Source: Candidatus Acidiferrales bacterium (GTDB taxonomy: Bacteria > Acidobacteriota > Terriglobia > Acidiferrales > UBA7541). Taken from it: DNA of 33,723 bases. The DNA lies in NCBI GenBank assembly GCA_030038535.1, contig JASHSV010000234.1:1-33723 (forward strand). Direction: 5' to 3'. A program made the position numbers and the translations under genes. The stretch's first letter is position 1; the number at the start of each line of letters is the position of its first letter. Below, in pieces: positions 18,695 to 27,900 of the stretch. Below the pieces are notes generated by a model that saw only the letters and a list, made by a program, of their open reading frames with translations, did not search any database and had not been told where the DNA came from.

Positions 18695-18937
18695 ATGAGA
18701 GCTCATGTGTGGGTGATGCCGAAACAGTCTGTGCTTGACCCGCAGGGAAAAACGATTCAGCACACTCTGGCGTCGTTGGGCTTTGCGGCAGTGAAGGACG
18801 TTCGCCAGGGGAAATTCTTCGTGCTCGACCTCGGCGGCGTGAGCCGGGATGAAGCAGCGAAGCAGGTCGAGCGCATCAGCCGCGATGTCCTGGCCAATCT
18901 TGTCATCGAGGATTTTCGGTTCGAAATCGTGGAATAG
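18695..18937 (+). CDS. purS: Phosphoribosylformylglycinamidine synthase subunit PurS
   Basis: 80 aa; MRAHVWVMPKQSVLDPQGKTIQHTLASLGFAAVKDVRQGKFFVLDL...VLANLVIEDFRFEIVE matches the PurS pattern. Confidence 0.88.
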   Translation: MRAHVWVMPKQSVLDPQGKTIQHTLASLGFAAVKDVRQGKFFVLDLGGVSRDEAAKQVERISRDVLANLVIEDFRFEIVE

Positions 18938-18976
18938 TCTGTTTCCGCCTACCTTCCCTGGCCTTCGGCTAATGGA

Positions 18977-19447
18977 TTACTTCAGATTGATCGTTCCCCG
19001 GCATTTCGGCGCGCCGCAGCGGCATTTGCAGCGGATGGTGTCTTTCGAGAATCGGTAGTCGACGCTCAGCTCCTCGCCGCTGCGGACACGCTTTCGGCTG
19101 TAGTAATAAATGTGGCCGGCAATGCGCCTGCGCACCAGGTTCGGTTCGCAACTATGGTTCACCAGCTCCGCGCCCGTCCCCCCGGCCGATCCGTCGATCA
19201 CCCAACGCTTGTTCAGGACAAAAAAGTAGAACCGGCGCGGTCGTCCCGACCGCAGAATCCTCCGGAAACGCCCATTCGCCGTCCGATACGTAATGCGCTC
19301 TCCCGTGTACTCGATCACTCGGCGGTTGCGGGGAATTGTTTCACCGGCAAAGATTCCGTAGCGGTCGATGGGAGAACGCCGAACAAGCAACAGAAACGGG
19401 CTGAAGCGGGGGTCGATTCTGGCGACGATGCGCTTGCCCGTTCTCAT
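18977..19447 (-). CDS. Stand-alone SET-domain protein (putative protein-lysine methyltransferase) with post-SET-like cysteine cluster
   Basis: [52 protein letters not shown], then [17 protein letters not shown] (post-SET CxCxxxxC-like). Confidence 0.9.
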   Translation of the reverse strand: MRTGKRIVARIDPRFSPFLLLVRRSPIDRYGIFAGETIPRNRRVIEYTGERITYRTANGRFRRILRSGRPRRFYFFVLNKRWVIDGSAGGTGAELVNHSCEPNLVRRRIAGHIYYYSRKRVRSGEELSVDYRFSKDTIRCKCRCGAPKCRGTINLK

Positions 19448-19623
19448 GCGGCCGGATCCTCTTTCACGCGAACGCGAAATCTTATAGGAAATTCGGCGCC
19501 CAGTGTCCAGTGGAAACGCAACAGATAGCCCTTAGCCGACGCCCCTTGCGTCGCTGTGTTACTCTGGTGGTGTTCCCCCGGAAGTGCGCGGCGGAATCCC
19601 TTTTTGCAAGGAGCGAGTGGGCA

Positions 19624-21486
19624 ATGTGCGGAATAGTTGGTTATCTGGGACCCAAGAAAGTGGTGCCGTTGATCATCGACGGGCTGAAACGGCTGGAATA
19701 CCGCGGCTACGATTCCGCCGGCATTGCGGTCGTTACGCAGAACGGCAAACTTGAGGTGCGTCGTGCGTCCGGAAAACTGCGGAACCTGGAGGAAACGCTG
19801 CGGCTCTCGCCGATCGACGGCATTTATGGCATCGGTCATACTCGCTGGGCCACGCACGGCAGGCCCACGGAAGAAAACGCGCACCCGCACCGCGACTGCT
19901 CGGGCGAAATCGTGGTCGTCCACAACGGGATCATCGAGAACTACGTGGAACTGAAGCACCGTCTGGCCGCCGAAGGCCACAAATTTGTTACGGAAACGGA
20001 CACGGAGATCGTCGCCCACCTGGTCGAACACTATGCGAATCTGGGGGGGCTCCCGCTCGAAGAGGCGGTGCGCCGCGCGGTCAAGGAATTATCGGGCGTG
20101 TTCGCGCTCGTCATTCTTTCCACCAAGGATCCGAACAAAATCGTAGCCGCCCGCTGGGGACCGCCTGCCGTGATCGGGTTGGGACAGGACGAGTTTTTCG
20201 TGGCCAGCGACATCCCTGCCCTCTTGCAGCACACCCGCGACATCTTTTTCCTGGCCGATGGCGATATCGCCGTGCTGACTCCGCAGGGAGTCCGCGTCAC
20301 GGATTTCGAAGGCCGGCCGCTCCAACGGCCCGTCCAGCACGTCACCTGGGACCCCATCATGGCCGAGAAAGGCGGCTTCAAGCACTTCATGCAGAAAGAG
20401 ATCTTCGAGCAGCCACGGGCCACTCGCGATACCCTGCTCGGCCGCATCTCTCTGGAAACTGGGCGCGTCTTCCTGGACGAGATGGACATCACCGAAAAGG
20501 AGTTCCAGAGCTTTACTGCCGTCAAAATCGTTGCCTGCGGCACGAGTTGGCATTCGGCGCTCGCGGCGAAATTCATGATTGAGCGGCTGGCGCGAATCCC
20601 GGTCGAAGTGGACTACGGAAGTGAGTTCCGTTACCGGGACCCCATCTTGGAACCCGATCAACTCGCCATCCTGGTAAGCCAGTCCGGCGAGACGGCAGAC
20701 ACGCTTGCCGCCCAGCGCGAGGCCAAACAAAAGGGCGCGAAGACGCTGGCTATTTGCAACGTAGTGGGCTCCATGATGACTCGCGAGGCTTCCGGAACAA
20801 TCTATACGCACGCGGGCCCGGAAATCGGCGTGGCCTCCACCAAGGCCTTTACCGGTCAGCTTGTCGCCCTTGAGCTTGTCGCCCTTTATCTGGCGCAGAC
20901 ACGCGGCACGTTTCCCGTCGAGAAAGCAAAGTGTCTTCTGCAGGAATTCACCCGGATTCCTCACAAAATGGAATCCATCCTGCAGCGCGACGAGGAAATC
21001 GAGGAACTGGCGCGGCAGCTCTTCCGCCACACCGACTTCCTTTACCTCGGGCGCGGCATCCATTACCCGATCGCGCTTGAAGGCGCCCTCAAACTCAAGG
21101 AAATTTCCTATATCCACGCGGAAGGGTATCCCGCAGGAGAGATGAAGCACGGGCCCAACGCGCTAATCGACGAGAATCTTCCCGTCGTCGTCTTAGCGAC
21201 GCGGGATGAAAAGGACGAAGCCTCCATGCTTCGGTATGAAAAGACTGTCTCCAACATCAAGGAAGTGAAAGCACGCGATGGCATTGTGATCTCCATCATT
21301 ACGGAAGGAGATCGTCTGGCACGCGAGGCATCGGACCACTGCCTGGAGATCCCTTCGGCCCCCGAGACCCTTTCGCCGTTGCTTGAAATCCTGCCCCTCC
21401 AGCTCCTTGCCTACCACATAGCTGTCCGCCGGGGCTGCGACGTGGATCAGCCTCGGAATCTAGCCAAGTCCGTCACGGTGGAATGA
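19624..21486 (+). CDS. glmS: Glutamine--fructose-6-phosphate aminotransferase (isomerizing)
   Basis: [57 protein letters not shown] motifs ([12 protein letters not shown]), C-terminal LAKSVTVE. Start set at MCGIVG (Cys nucleophile), not the ORF-track start. Confidence 0.97.
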   Translation: MCGIVGYLGPKKVVPLIIDGLKRLEYRGYDSAGIAVVTQNGKLEVRRASGKLRNLEETLRLSPIDGIYGIGHTRWATHGRPTEENAHPHRDCSGEIVVVHNGIIENYVELKHRLAAEGHKFVTETDTEIVAHLVEHYANLGGLPLEEAVRRAVKELSGVFALVILSTKDPNKIVAARWGPPAVIGLGQDEFFVASDIPALLQHTRDIFFLADGDIAVLTPQGVRVTDFEGRPLQRPVQHVTWDPIMAEKGGFKHFMQKEIFEQPRATRDTLLGRISLETGRVFLDEMDITEKEFQSFTAVKIVACGTSWHSALAAKFMIERLARIPVEVDYGSEFRYRDPILEPDQLAILVSQSGETADTLAAQREAKQKGAKTLAICNVVGSMMTREASGTIYTHAGPEIGVASTKAFTGQLVALELVALYLAQTRGTFPVEKAKCLLQEFTRIPHKMESILQRDEEIEELARQLFRHTDFLYLGRGIHYPIALEGALKLKEISYIHAEGYPAGEMKHGPNALIDENLPVVVLATRDEKDEASMLRYEKTVSNIKEVKARDGIVISIITEGDRLAREASDHCLEIPSAPETLSPLLEILPLQLLAYHIAVRRGCDVDQPRNLAKSVTVE

Positions 21487-22859
21487 AGCGGGAGCGTTTG
21501 CCCGTGACGCACGGGAACTCAGGTAGAAGGCGGCTGTATTTCCCTGAAGTGCCGTGGAGCATGGCAGTGCTAGTCGTTTCCGCGATTCTGGCTTGCACCG
21601 CGGTGTGCCCCTCCACCCTCGCGCAGTCGACTGGGCTGGGGCCGGCGACTTCAAAGGTTGCCTCCGTACAATTCAGCGGCTCGAACCGGTTTCCCGCCGA
21701 TGTCCTGGCGCGCAGCATCGGCCTCGCACCCGGATCGGTCGTCACCCGCCGCGAGATCGAATCTGCCGCTGACCGGCTCGCAAGGCTCGGCTGGTTCAGC
21801 GAGGTGCACTATAAGTTCGACAGCTCCACGAAAGGTGTGGAGATTCAATTCGCTCTGCAGGACGCTCCCTGCCATCCGATGTGGTTCGACAATTTCCCCT
21901 GGTTTACGGACTCGGAAATCGAGCACGTCCTCCAGGCCACCGGAATGCCCTACAACGGATCGGCACCCGAATCCGGTATCGGATTGGACACTTTCCGGGA
22001 GGCGATCGCAGATCTGTTGAAATCGCGCCGCATTCCCGGCGAGGTGGAGGGCGAGCTCGTGCAGGCGCCGGGCTCAGACGACATGGTCGAGAGATTCCGT
22101 GTAAATGGCGCCAAGGTGACGGTCAACGCCCTCACATTCTCCGATGCGCTCGCGGAAAACGCTTTGGCGATCAAACAGGTAGAGGACGTCATCGTTGGCA
22201 AGGCCTATTCACGCTATACGCTGGCCATCTTCGTGGTCGAGCATGTGCGGCCGGCCTACACTTCGCAAGGTTACTTGCACGTTCGCTTCGGTGAACCCCT
22301 GCCACAGTTCGTCGGCGAACCTACAAAGCCCCTCTCGAATGAAATCGTTGTGCAATTACCCGTCGAGCCCGGTCCGCAATACCACTGGGGCGGAATCGAA
22401 TGGAAGGGGCAACTCGCTCTCGATGTGAGCGCGCTCAACACGCTTCTCGGATTTGCCTCCGGAGAACCAGCCAATGATCTGAAGCTGCAAGCGGGCTGGG
22501 ACGCGATTACAAAAGAGTATGCCAAGCGCGGCTATTTGGAGGCAAAAATCGAGCCGGCGCCACAGTTCGACGATCCAAAAGGATTGGTTTCCTACTCCGC
22601 GCGCGTCATCGAGGGGATCCAGTACCGCATGGGCCAGCTCGTGGTCACCGGCCTTTCACTTTCGGCCGAACGCCAGTTGCTTTCGAACTGGAAACTCGCG
22701 CGCGGCGACGTTTTCGACAATTCCTACCTCGAGGACTTTCTGAATGGCGGCGCTCGAAATATTTTCAAGAATTCTCCCGTCCATTTCGAGCACATCGGAC
22801 ACCTTCTGAAGCCCGACCCACAGACCAGAACGGTGGACGTTCTGCTGGATTTTCAGTAA
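21483..22859 (+). CDS. POTRA-repeat periplasmic protein lacking an Omp85 barrel (BamA/TamA-like N-terminal region only)
   Basis: Signal-peptide-like hydrophobic stretch, then POTRA-like repeats ([114 protein letters not shown]); ORF ends at VDVLLDFQ with no barrel. ATGA overlap with glmS; Met 21561 is an alternative start. Confidence 0.75.
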   Translation: MKRERLPVTHGNSGRRRLYFPEVPWSMAVLVVSAILACTAVCPSTLAQSTGLGPATSKVASVQFSGSNRFPADVLARSIGLAPGSVVTRREIESAADRLARLGWFSEVHYKFDSSTKGVEIQFALQDAPCHPMWFDNFPWFTDSEIEHVLQATGMPYNGSAPESGIGLDTFREAIADLLKSRRIPGEVEGELVQAPGSDDMVERFRVNGAKVTVNALTFSDALAENALAIKQVEDVIVGKAYSRYTLAIFVVEHVRPAYTSQGYLHVRFGEPLPQFVGEPTKPLSNEIVVQLPVEPGPQYHWGGIEWKGQLALDVSALNTLLGFASGEPANDLKLQAGWDAITKEYAKRGYLEAKIEPAPQFDDPKGLVSYSARVIEGIQYRMGQLVVTGLSLSAERQLLSNWKLARGDVFDNSYLEDFLNGGARNIFKNSPVHFEHIGHLLKPDPQTRTVDVLLDFQ

Positions 22860-22976
22860 AGCTCGCAAATCTTCGCGCTGGATGCCCTATCTGCCCGGCT
22901 GAGACAGGAAGCGGATCGCCCCTCGTCTGCGACGCCAATGCTCCGGACGGCAGGGCATCGCGATATACTGCAGCGC

Positions 22977-23816
22977 ATGGAATCGAGTGTGCCCGTTGGC
23001 TTGGCGGTCGAAAAACAAGCGCAGCTCTTGGCTCGTCTCGGCGATTTGCCTTCGCTTCTGATCGCACTATCGGGTGGGGCGGATTCCGCCTATCTCGCCT
23101 GGGCCGCCCATCGCGCGCTCGGCTCCCGCTCGCTTTCGGTCACCGCCATTTCCCAGAGTTTCTCCGCATACGACCGCGAACAGGTGGAGCTGCTCGTCCG
23201 CTCAGCGGACTTGCGGCACGAATTCGTGGATACCCATGAGCTCGAAAACTCGCTCTATGCGGCCAACCGTCGCGACCGCTGCTATTACTGCAAGGACGAG
23301 CTGTTCTCGGTTCTCGGAGGCCTCGCAGCGGAACGCGGCATCGCAGCCGTCGCGTACGGGATCAATGCCGACGATGAGGGAGATTTCCGTCCTGGTCATC
23401 GTGCCGCCGGCGAACACGCGGTTCTATCGCCCTTGCTGGACGCGGGCCTGAGCAAAATGGAGATTCGCCTGCTCTCTCGGCAGGCCGGGCTGCCCACTTG
23501 GAACCGTCCCGCTTCCGCGTGCCTTTCTTCGCGCGTCCCCTACGGCTCCCCGGTCACCCCGGAGAAGCTGGCGCAGATTGAACTCGGAGAAGCCGGTCTT
23601 CGGGAAATGGGATTCCGACAGTTTCGCGTGCGGCACCACGGCGAACTGGCTCGGATCGAAATCGCAAGGGAAGAATTGCCCCGCGCTCTCGACCCGGCCA
23701 CCTTGCGTGAAATGGGTGAGCGGCTCCGCGCCGCGGGCTTCCTCTTCGTGGCCCTCGACGTCGAGGGCTATCGGCAAGGTTCGCTCAATGCAGGACTTAA
23801 GATTGTGGGATCGTAA
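22977..23816 (+). CDS. larE: ATP-dependent sacrificial sulfur transferase LarE family
   Basis: PP-loop LLIALSGGADSAYLAWAAH, RDRCYYCKDELF, WNRPASACLSSRVPYGSPVTPEKLAQIELGE. Confidence 0.88.
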   Translation: MESSVPVGLAVEKQAQLLARLGDLPSLLIALSGGADSAYLAWAAHRALGSRSLSVTAISQSFSAYDREQVELLVRSADLRHEFVDTHELENSLYAANRRDRCYYCKDELFSVLGGLAAERGIAAVAYGINADDEGDFRPGHRAAGEHAVLSPLLDAGLSKMEIRLLSRQAGLPTWNRPASACLSSRVPYGSPVTPEKLAQIELGEAGLREMGFRQFRVRHHGELARIEIAREELPRALDPATLREMGERLRAAGFLFVALDVEGYRQGSLNAGLKIVGS

Positions 23817-23822
23817 GTAAGG

Positions 23823-23838
23823 GCGGAACTTTTTCCGC
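23823..23838 (+). terminator. Short hairpin just downstream of larE
   Basis: GCGGAA-CTTT-TTCCGC, perfect 6-bp arms, begins 7 nt after the larE stop; no U-tract. Confidence 0.3.
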
Positions 23839-23901
23839 TCATAGGACGTTGATCCTCATAGAGGCGGGCACTGCGATTTCGCCCGGCGTTGCAGGTGACG
23901 G

Positions 23902-24906
23902 ATGGCTCCTGACATCAAAAGTAAGCCGCCGCTATTCTGGCTCGCGGCGGGGGTTGCAAGCGTGATCTTACAGACCGGATGTATGGTCGGCCGGAGCGAG
24001 GCTACTTTCTCGCGGACTCTGAAGGTGGACGGGCCCGTTCGTTTGGAAGTGAACACTGGCTCAGGACGGATTGTGGTTCGCACCGGCGGCCCGGGTGAAG
24101 TGCGCATCAGCGGCGAGGTGCGTGCCGGCGGATTTTTGGGCGCGAGCGCCAGTCGTCGGGCCGCCGAAATCGCCTCGAATCCTCCTATCGATCAGAACGG
24201 CAACCTGATCCGGCTGGGAGGGGATAGAGGAAACGCCCGATGGGGAATCGTCTCCATCAGCTATACAGTGGAAACGCCTGCGGACACGGAAGTGAACGCG
24301 AAGACAGGATCGGGAGACGTTCAGATCACCGGTGTTCGGGAGCCGGTCGGAGTTACGATGGGTTCGGGCGTGGCTCGCGCGGACGATCTCGGCGATAACC
24401 TCACAATTTCGATAGGCAGCGGCAGAATTGAAGCCTCCAGGATCCAGGGAACCGTCAGCTTCCACAGCGGCTCCGGCGGCGTGACGTTTCGCGACATCAG
24501 GCAGGACGTACGGGGCGCCTCTGGCTCGGGCTCGATCGAAGTCGAACGCGCACAGGGGCGCGTGAGCGTCGAAACGGGAAGCGGCCCTATCCGCGTAAGC
24601 GGCGCGATGGATGACCTGCGCGCTTCAACCTCCTCGGGGAGAATCGAAATCCATGGAAATCCTTCCGGAAACGCATTCTGGGATTTGGGTGCGGCCTCGG
24701 GAACAATCACGCTGGCCGTGCCGCATAACGCAAGCTTTGCGCTAACCGCCCATACTAGCTCGGGCGACGTGCGCGTCGACATGCCTATTAGCATCGAGGA
24801 ACAGTCCCGCAAGTTCCTACGCGCGCGTGTGGGAGACGGAAAAGCGCACGTAAACGTGGAAACGAGATCCGGAAATATTCGTATCGTCCAGGGCGGAGAG
24901 ACTTAG
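23902..24906 (+). CDS. DUF4097-type beta-repeat protein (secreted/lipoprotein-like N-terminus)
   Basis: Hydrophobic N-terminus with lipobox-like VILQTGCMV; repeated GSGRI/TGSGDVQITG/SGSIEVERAQGRVSVETGSGPIRV beta-ladder pattern. Confidence 0.8.
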   Translation: MAPDIKSKPPLFWLAAGVASVILQTGCMVGRSEATFSRTLKVDGPVRLEVNTGSGRIVVRTGGPGEVRISGEVRAGGFLGASASRRAAEIASNPPIDQNGNLIRLGGDRGNARWGIVSISYTVETPADTEVNAKTGSGDVQITGVREPVGVTMGSGVARADDLGDNLTISIGSGRIEASRIQGTVSFHSGSGGVTFRDIRQDVRGASGSGSIEVERAQGRVSVETGSGPIRVSGAMDDLRASTSSGRIEIHGNPSGNAFWDLGAASGTITLAVPHNASFALTAHTSSGDVRVDMPISIEEQSRKFLRARVGDGKAHVNVETRSGNIRIVQGGET

Positions 24907-24977
24907 CGCGCCAAGCCGAACGAGCATCTCTTCGCGCGCGCTTCCGGCCGGCGCGGCCTCACGCTTTCAGTTTTCCG

Positions 24978-27900
24978 CTAAATGACTCTCAGTGTGAGCG
25001 TCAGTACCTTCATCAAATTCACGCCGTTCATGCCCGTGGCAGTCACCGTGACCATATAGCTGCCCTCCGGTGTCGTCGGCGCCCCAGGGATGGCCGGCGC
25101 CGGATTGCTCACGCATCCTGCCCAGCTGATTGCGACCATCAGCAGCAGCAGCGCCGGAACCGCGCGTGCAAGCCAAGGCTTCGGAACCACCCGGCGCAGC
25201 ATCACGAACAGAACCAGCGTACCCACCCACATTCCGGCGAACGGCGGGGGCAAGATCGGCGGCGATTTCTCTGGCCCCGGCGAAAGCAACGATGTATTGC
25301 AGTTCGTCTGCACCGTCACTGTAATCACTGGTACGGCTGCCCCGCCCAGAGTGACCTGCGTCGGGCTGACCGTGCAAATCGAATAGGGCGCCGTAGTAGT
25401 GCAGCTCAGGCTTACCGTCACCACCAGCCCCGGCGTGCTGCTTATATTCACCGGATAGGTCGCTATATCTCCTGGAGTGACCGTGAGCGTGGCCGAACTT
25501 CCCGCAGTCGGCGCGAGGGTCACCGTGGCTCCGATGCCCGAGAGCGAAACCGTCTGCGTGCCGGGTGGAGCGTTGTCGATGAAGGTGAGCGTCCCGGTCT
25601 GTAACCCCGTCATCGTCGGCGTAAATGTAACGCTGACCATGCAATTCGCCCCGATCGCTACCATTCCGCACGTGTTCGCCGACACGTTGAACTCCGCACT
25701 CGCCGTCACGCTCGTGACATTCAGCGTCGCTCCTCCGGAATTCGTGATGGTGATGGTTTGAGCTGCGCTGGTTGTGCCTTCCAGCACTGCCCCGAAATAA
25801 AGAGGCGCGGACAATGCAAAGCCCGGGACTGTGGTTGAGCCCGTGCCGGAAAGAGTGATCGTCTGCGGGCTGTTCGCCGCATTATCTATGATCACTATCG
25901 AGCCGTTTCGCACGCCCGCTCCCGACGGGGTAAAGGTAACCGTAATCATGCACATCCCGCCCGCTGGAACGCTCGGGACGCAGGTGTCCATCTCCGAATA
26001 ATCGCCTGACGCAGCGATTGTGGTGATATTGAGTGCAGACCCTCCGGTGTTCATCAGCGTGATAGGCGCCCCTGCGATGGGCACGCCCACTGCTTGCGTT
26101 CCAAAAGTCAGGTTGTTCGTCGATAGGATCGCCGTCGGCGGTGTGACTCCCGTGCCGGTTAGCGTCGTCGTTTGCATGCCCACCGAGTCGGTTACCACGA
26201 GTGTCCCCATCAGCGTTCCGGACGCGAGCGGAGTAAAGGTCACATTGATGCTGCAATTCGAACCCGCGGCCAGCGACGTGCCGCAATTGCTCGAGAGCAC
26301 GGCGAAGTCGCCGGTCGTCGCGATGTTGGTGATCGGCAGGGGCGCGCCTCCCGTATTGCTCAGCGTCGCCGCCATCGACGGGCTCGTCGTGTTGATTGCC
26401 TGAGAAGTCGTAAAGGTGATCGTGGCCGTCAAATTGGCCGTCGGTGGCGTGACCCCTGTGCCGTTGATGGTCACGTTTTGCGGGCTCGCCGGAGTTCCGC
26501 TGGCGTTGTCCGTGAACTGCAGCGTAATCGTGCGCGCACCCGTTGCCTGAGGAGTGAATGTCAGAGACACCACGCAATTCGCCCCCGCCGCCAGCGAGCT
26601 GCCACAACCGTTCGAGGCAATCGCGAAATCGTTCATGTCTGCGCCGGTCAGCGCCACATTCGCCAATGTAAGCGGCGAACTCGCCGACGTGTTCGTTAGC
26701 GTCACATTCATCGGTGCGCTCATCGTCATCAGCACTTGATTCGGAAACGTCAACGGAGTGGGTGGTGCCGGATTGAGCGTCAGTGTGGGGAGCGCCAGGT
26801 CGGTGCCGCTCACCCCAATTGTCTGCGTGCCGTTTGTGGCGTTGCTCGCAAGCTGCAGCGTCGCCATTCGGTTGCCAGCCGCCCCCGGCTGCGGCGTAAA
26901 CGTCACGCTGATGACGCACGTATTGCCGGGTGCCACGGCAGTCGTGCATCCCGTAGCTGCAAAATCCATAAAATTCGTTCCGCCAAACGTCAGCGGTTGC
27001 GTGACCACGAGATTTGCTGCCGGTGCCGTCGCGCTGTTGGTGATGGTCACCGTCTGCGCCGTGCTCGTGGTTCCCTGCACCTCCGGACCAAACAGAAGAC
27101 TGAGCGGCGGGACCGACACGACAGCCGGCGGAAAAACACTCGTAGCATTGAGCATAACGCTCTGCGGGCTGCCGACTCCGTCATCTGTGAATACCAGCGT
27201 GGCAGAACGCCCCCCCGGCGGCACGGTGTTCGGCGTGAACGAAACATAGACCGTGCAGGTCGAATTGTTGTCTTGTATCTGGCTGTTCGGATAGCAATAG
27301 TTAGGATTGATGCTAAATTCCCCGGGATTCGCGCCAGCCAGCATCACCGGCGTCGGACTCGACAAATCCACATAAGAGGTTGTGCTCGTGTTGGTAAAAG
27401 TCACGGCCACCGGGCCGCTCGAGGAACCCACCTGCGTCGTCCCCATGAAGTTGACGGGAGACGGCGTCAGCGTCACCGTTGCAGGCGGCAGGGCAATCCC
27501 CGTTAATGCGGCCGTACACGACATCGCTGTAGGGCAATTCGCGTTGTTCTGGATCACGACTTGTGCGTTTTCCGCCGCCGGGCCCTCCATGGTCGAGGCC
27601 GTCGGCGTAAACCGGATAGTGATCTGGCACGAGGCCCCTCCCCCCGCCACCGTCGCACAGTTGTCCGTCTCGGGAAAATCCCCGGCATTGGCCCCTTTAA
27701 TTGTGATCGTGCTCGTCAATTCGGCACTCCCCTGATTGTAAATGGTCAAAACTTGGGGACCGGATGGGTAGGGTTGGTTAGGGGTATTCGAGAGTGAAGA
27801 CCCGAAGTTGAAAGTCAGCGGCGTGGAGGTAGTCGCCGACGTCGCATTCATCAGCGCCGGTGAGAAGCACGCCGAAGCCGAGTTCGTCGGATTGATGATT

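Noticed and set aside
19448-19623. glmS ribozyme or other riboswitch upstream of glmS
   Set aside because: No recognisable ribozyme core by eye; only a short CGACGC/GCGTCG hairpin is seen.
25882-26949. 355-aa minus-strand ORF and several plus-strand ORFs inside the giant gene
   Set aside because: Alternate-frame readings of a repetitive Thr/Ala/Gly-rich coding sequence; the regularity comes from the ASH repeats.
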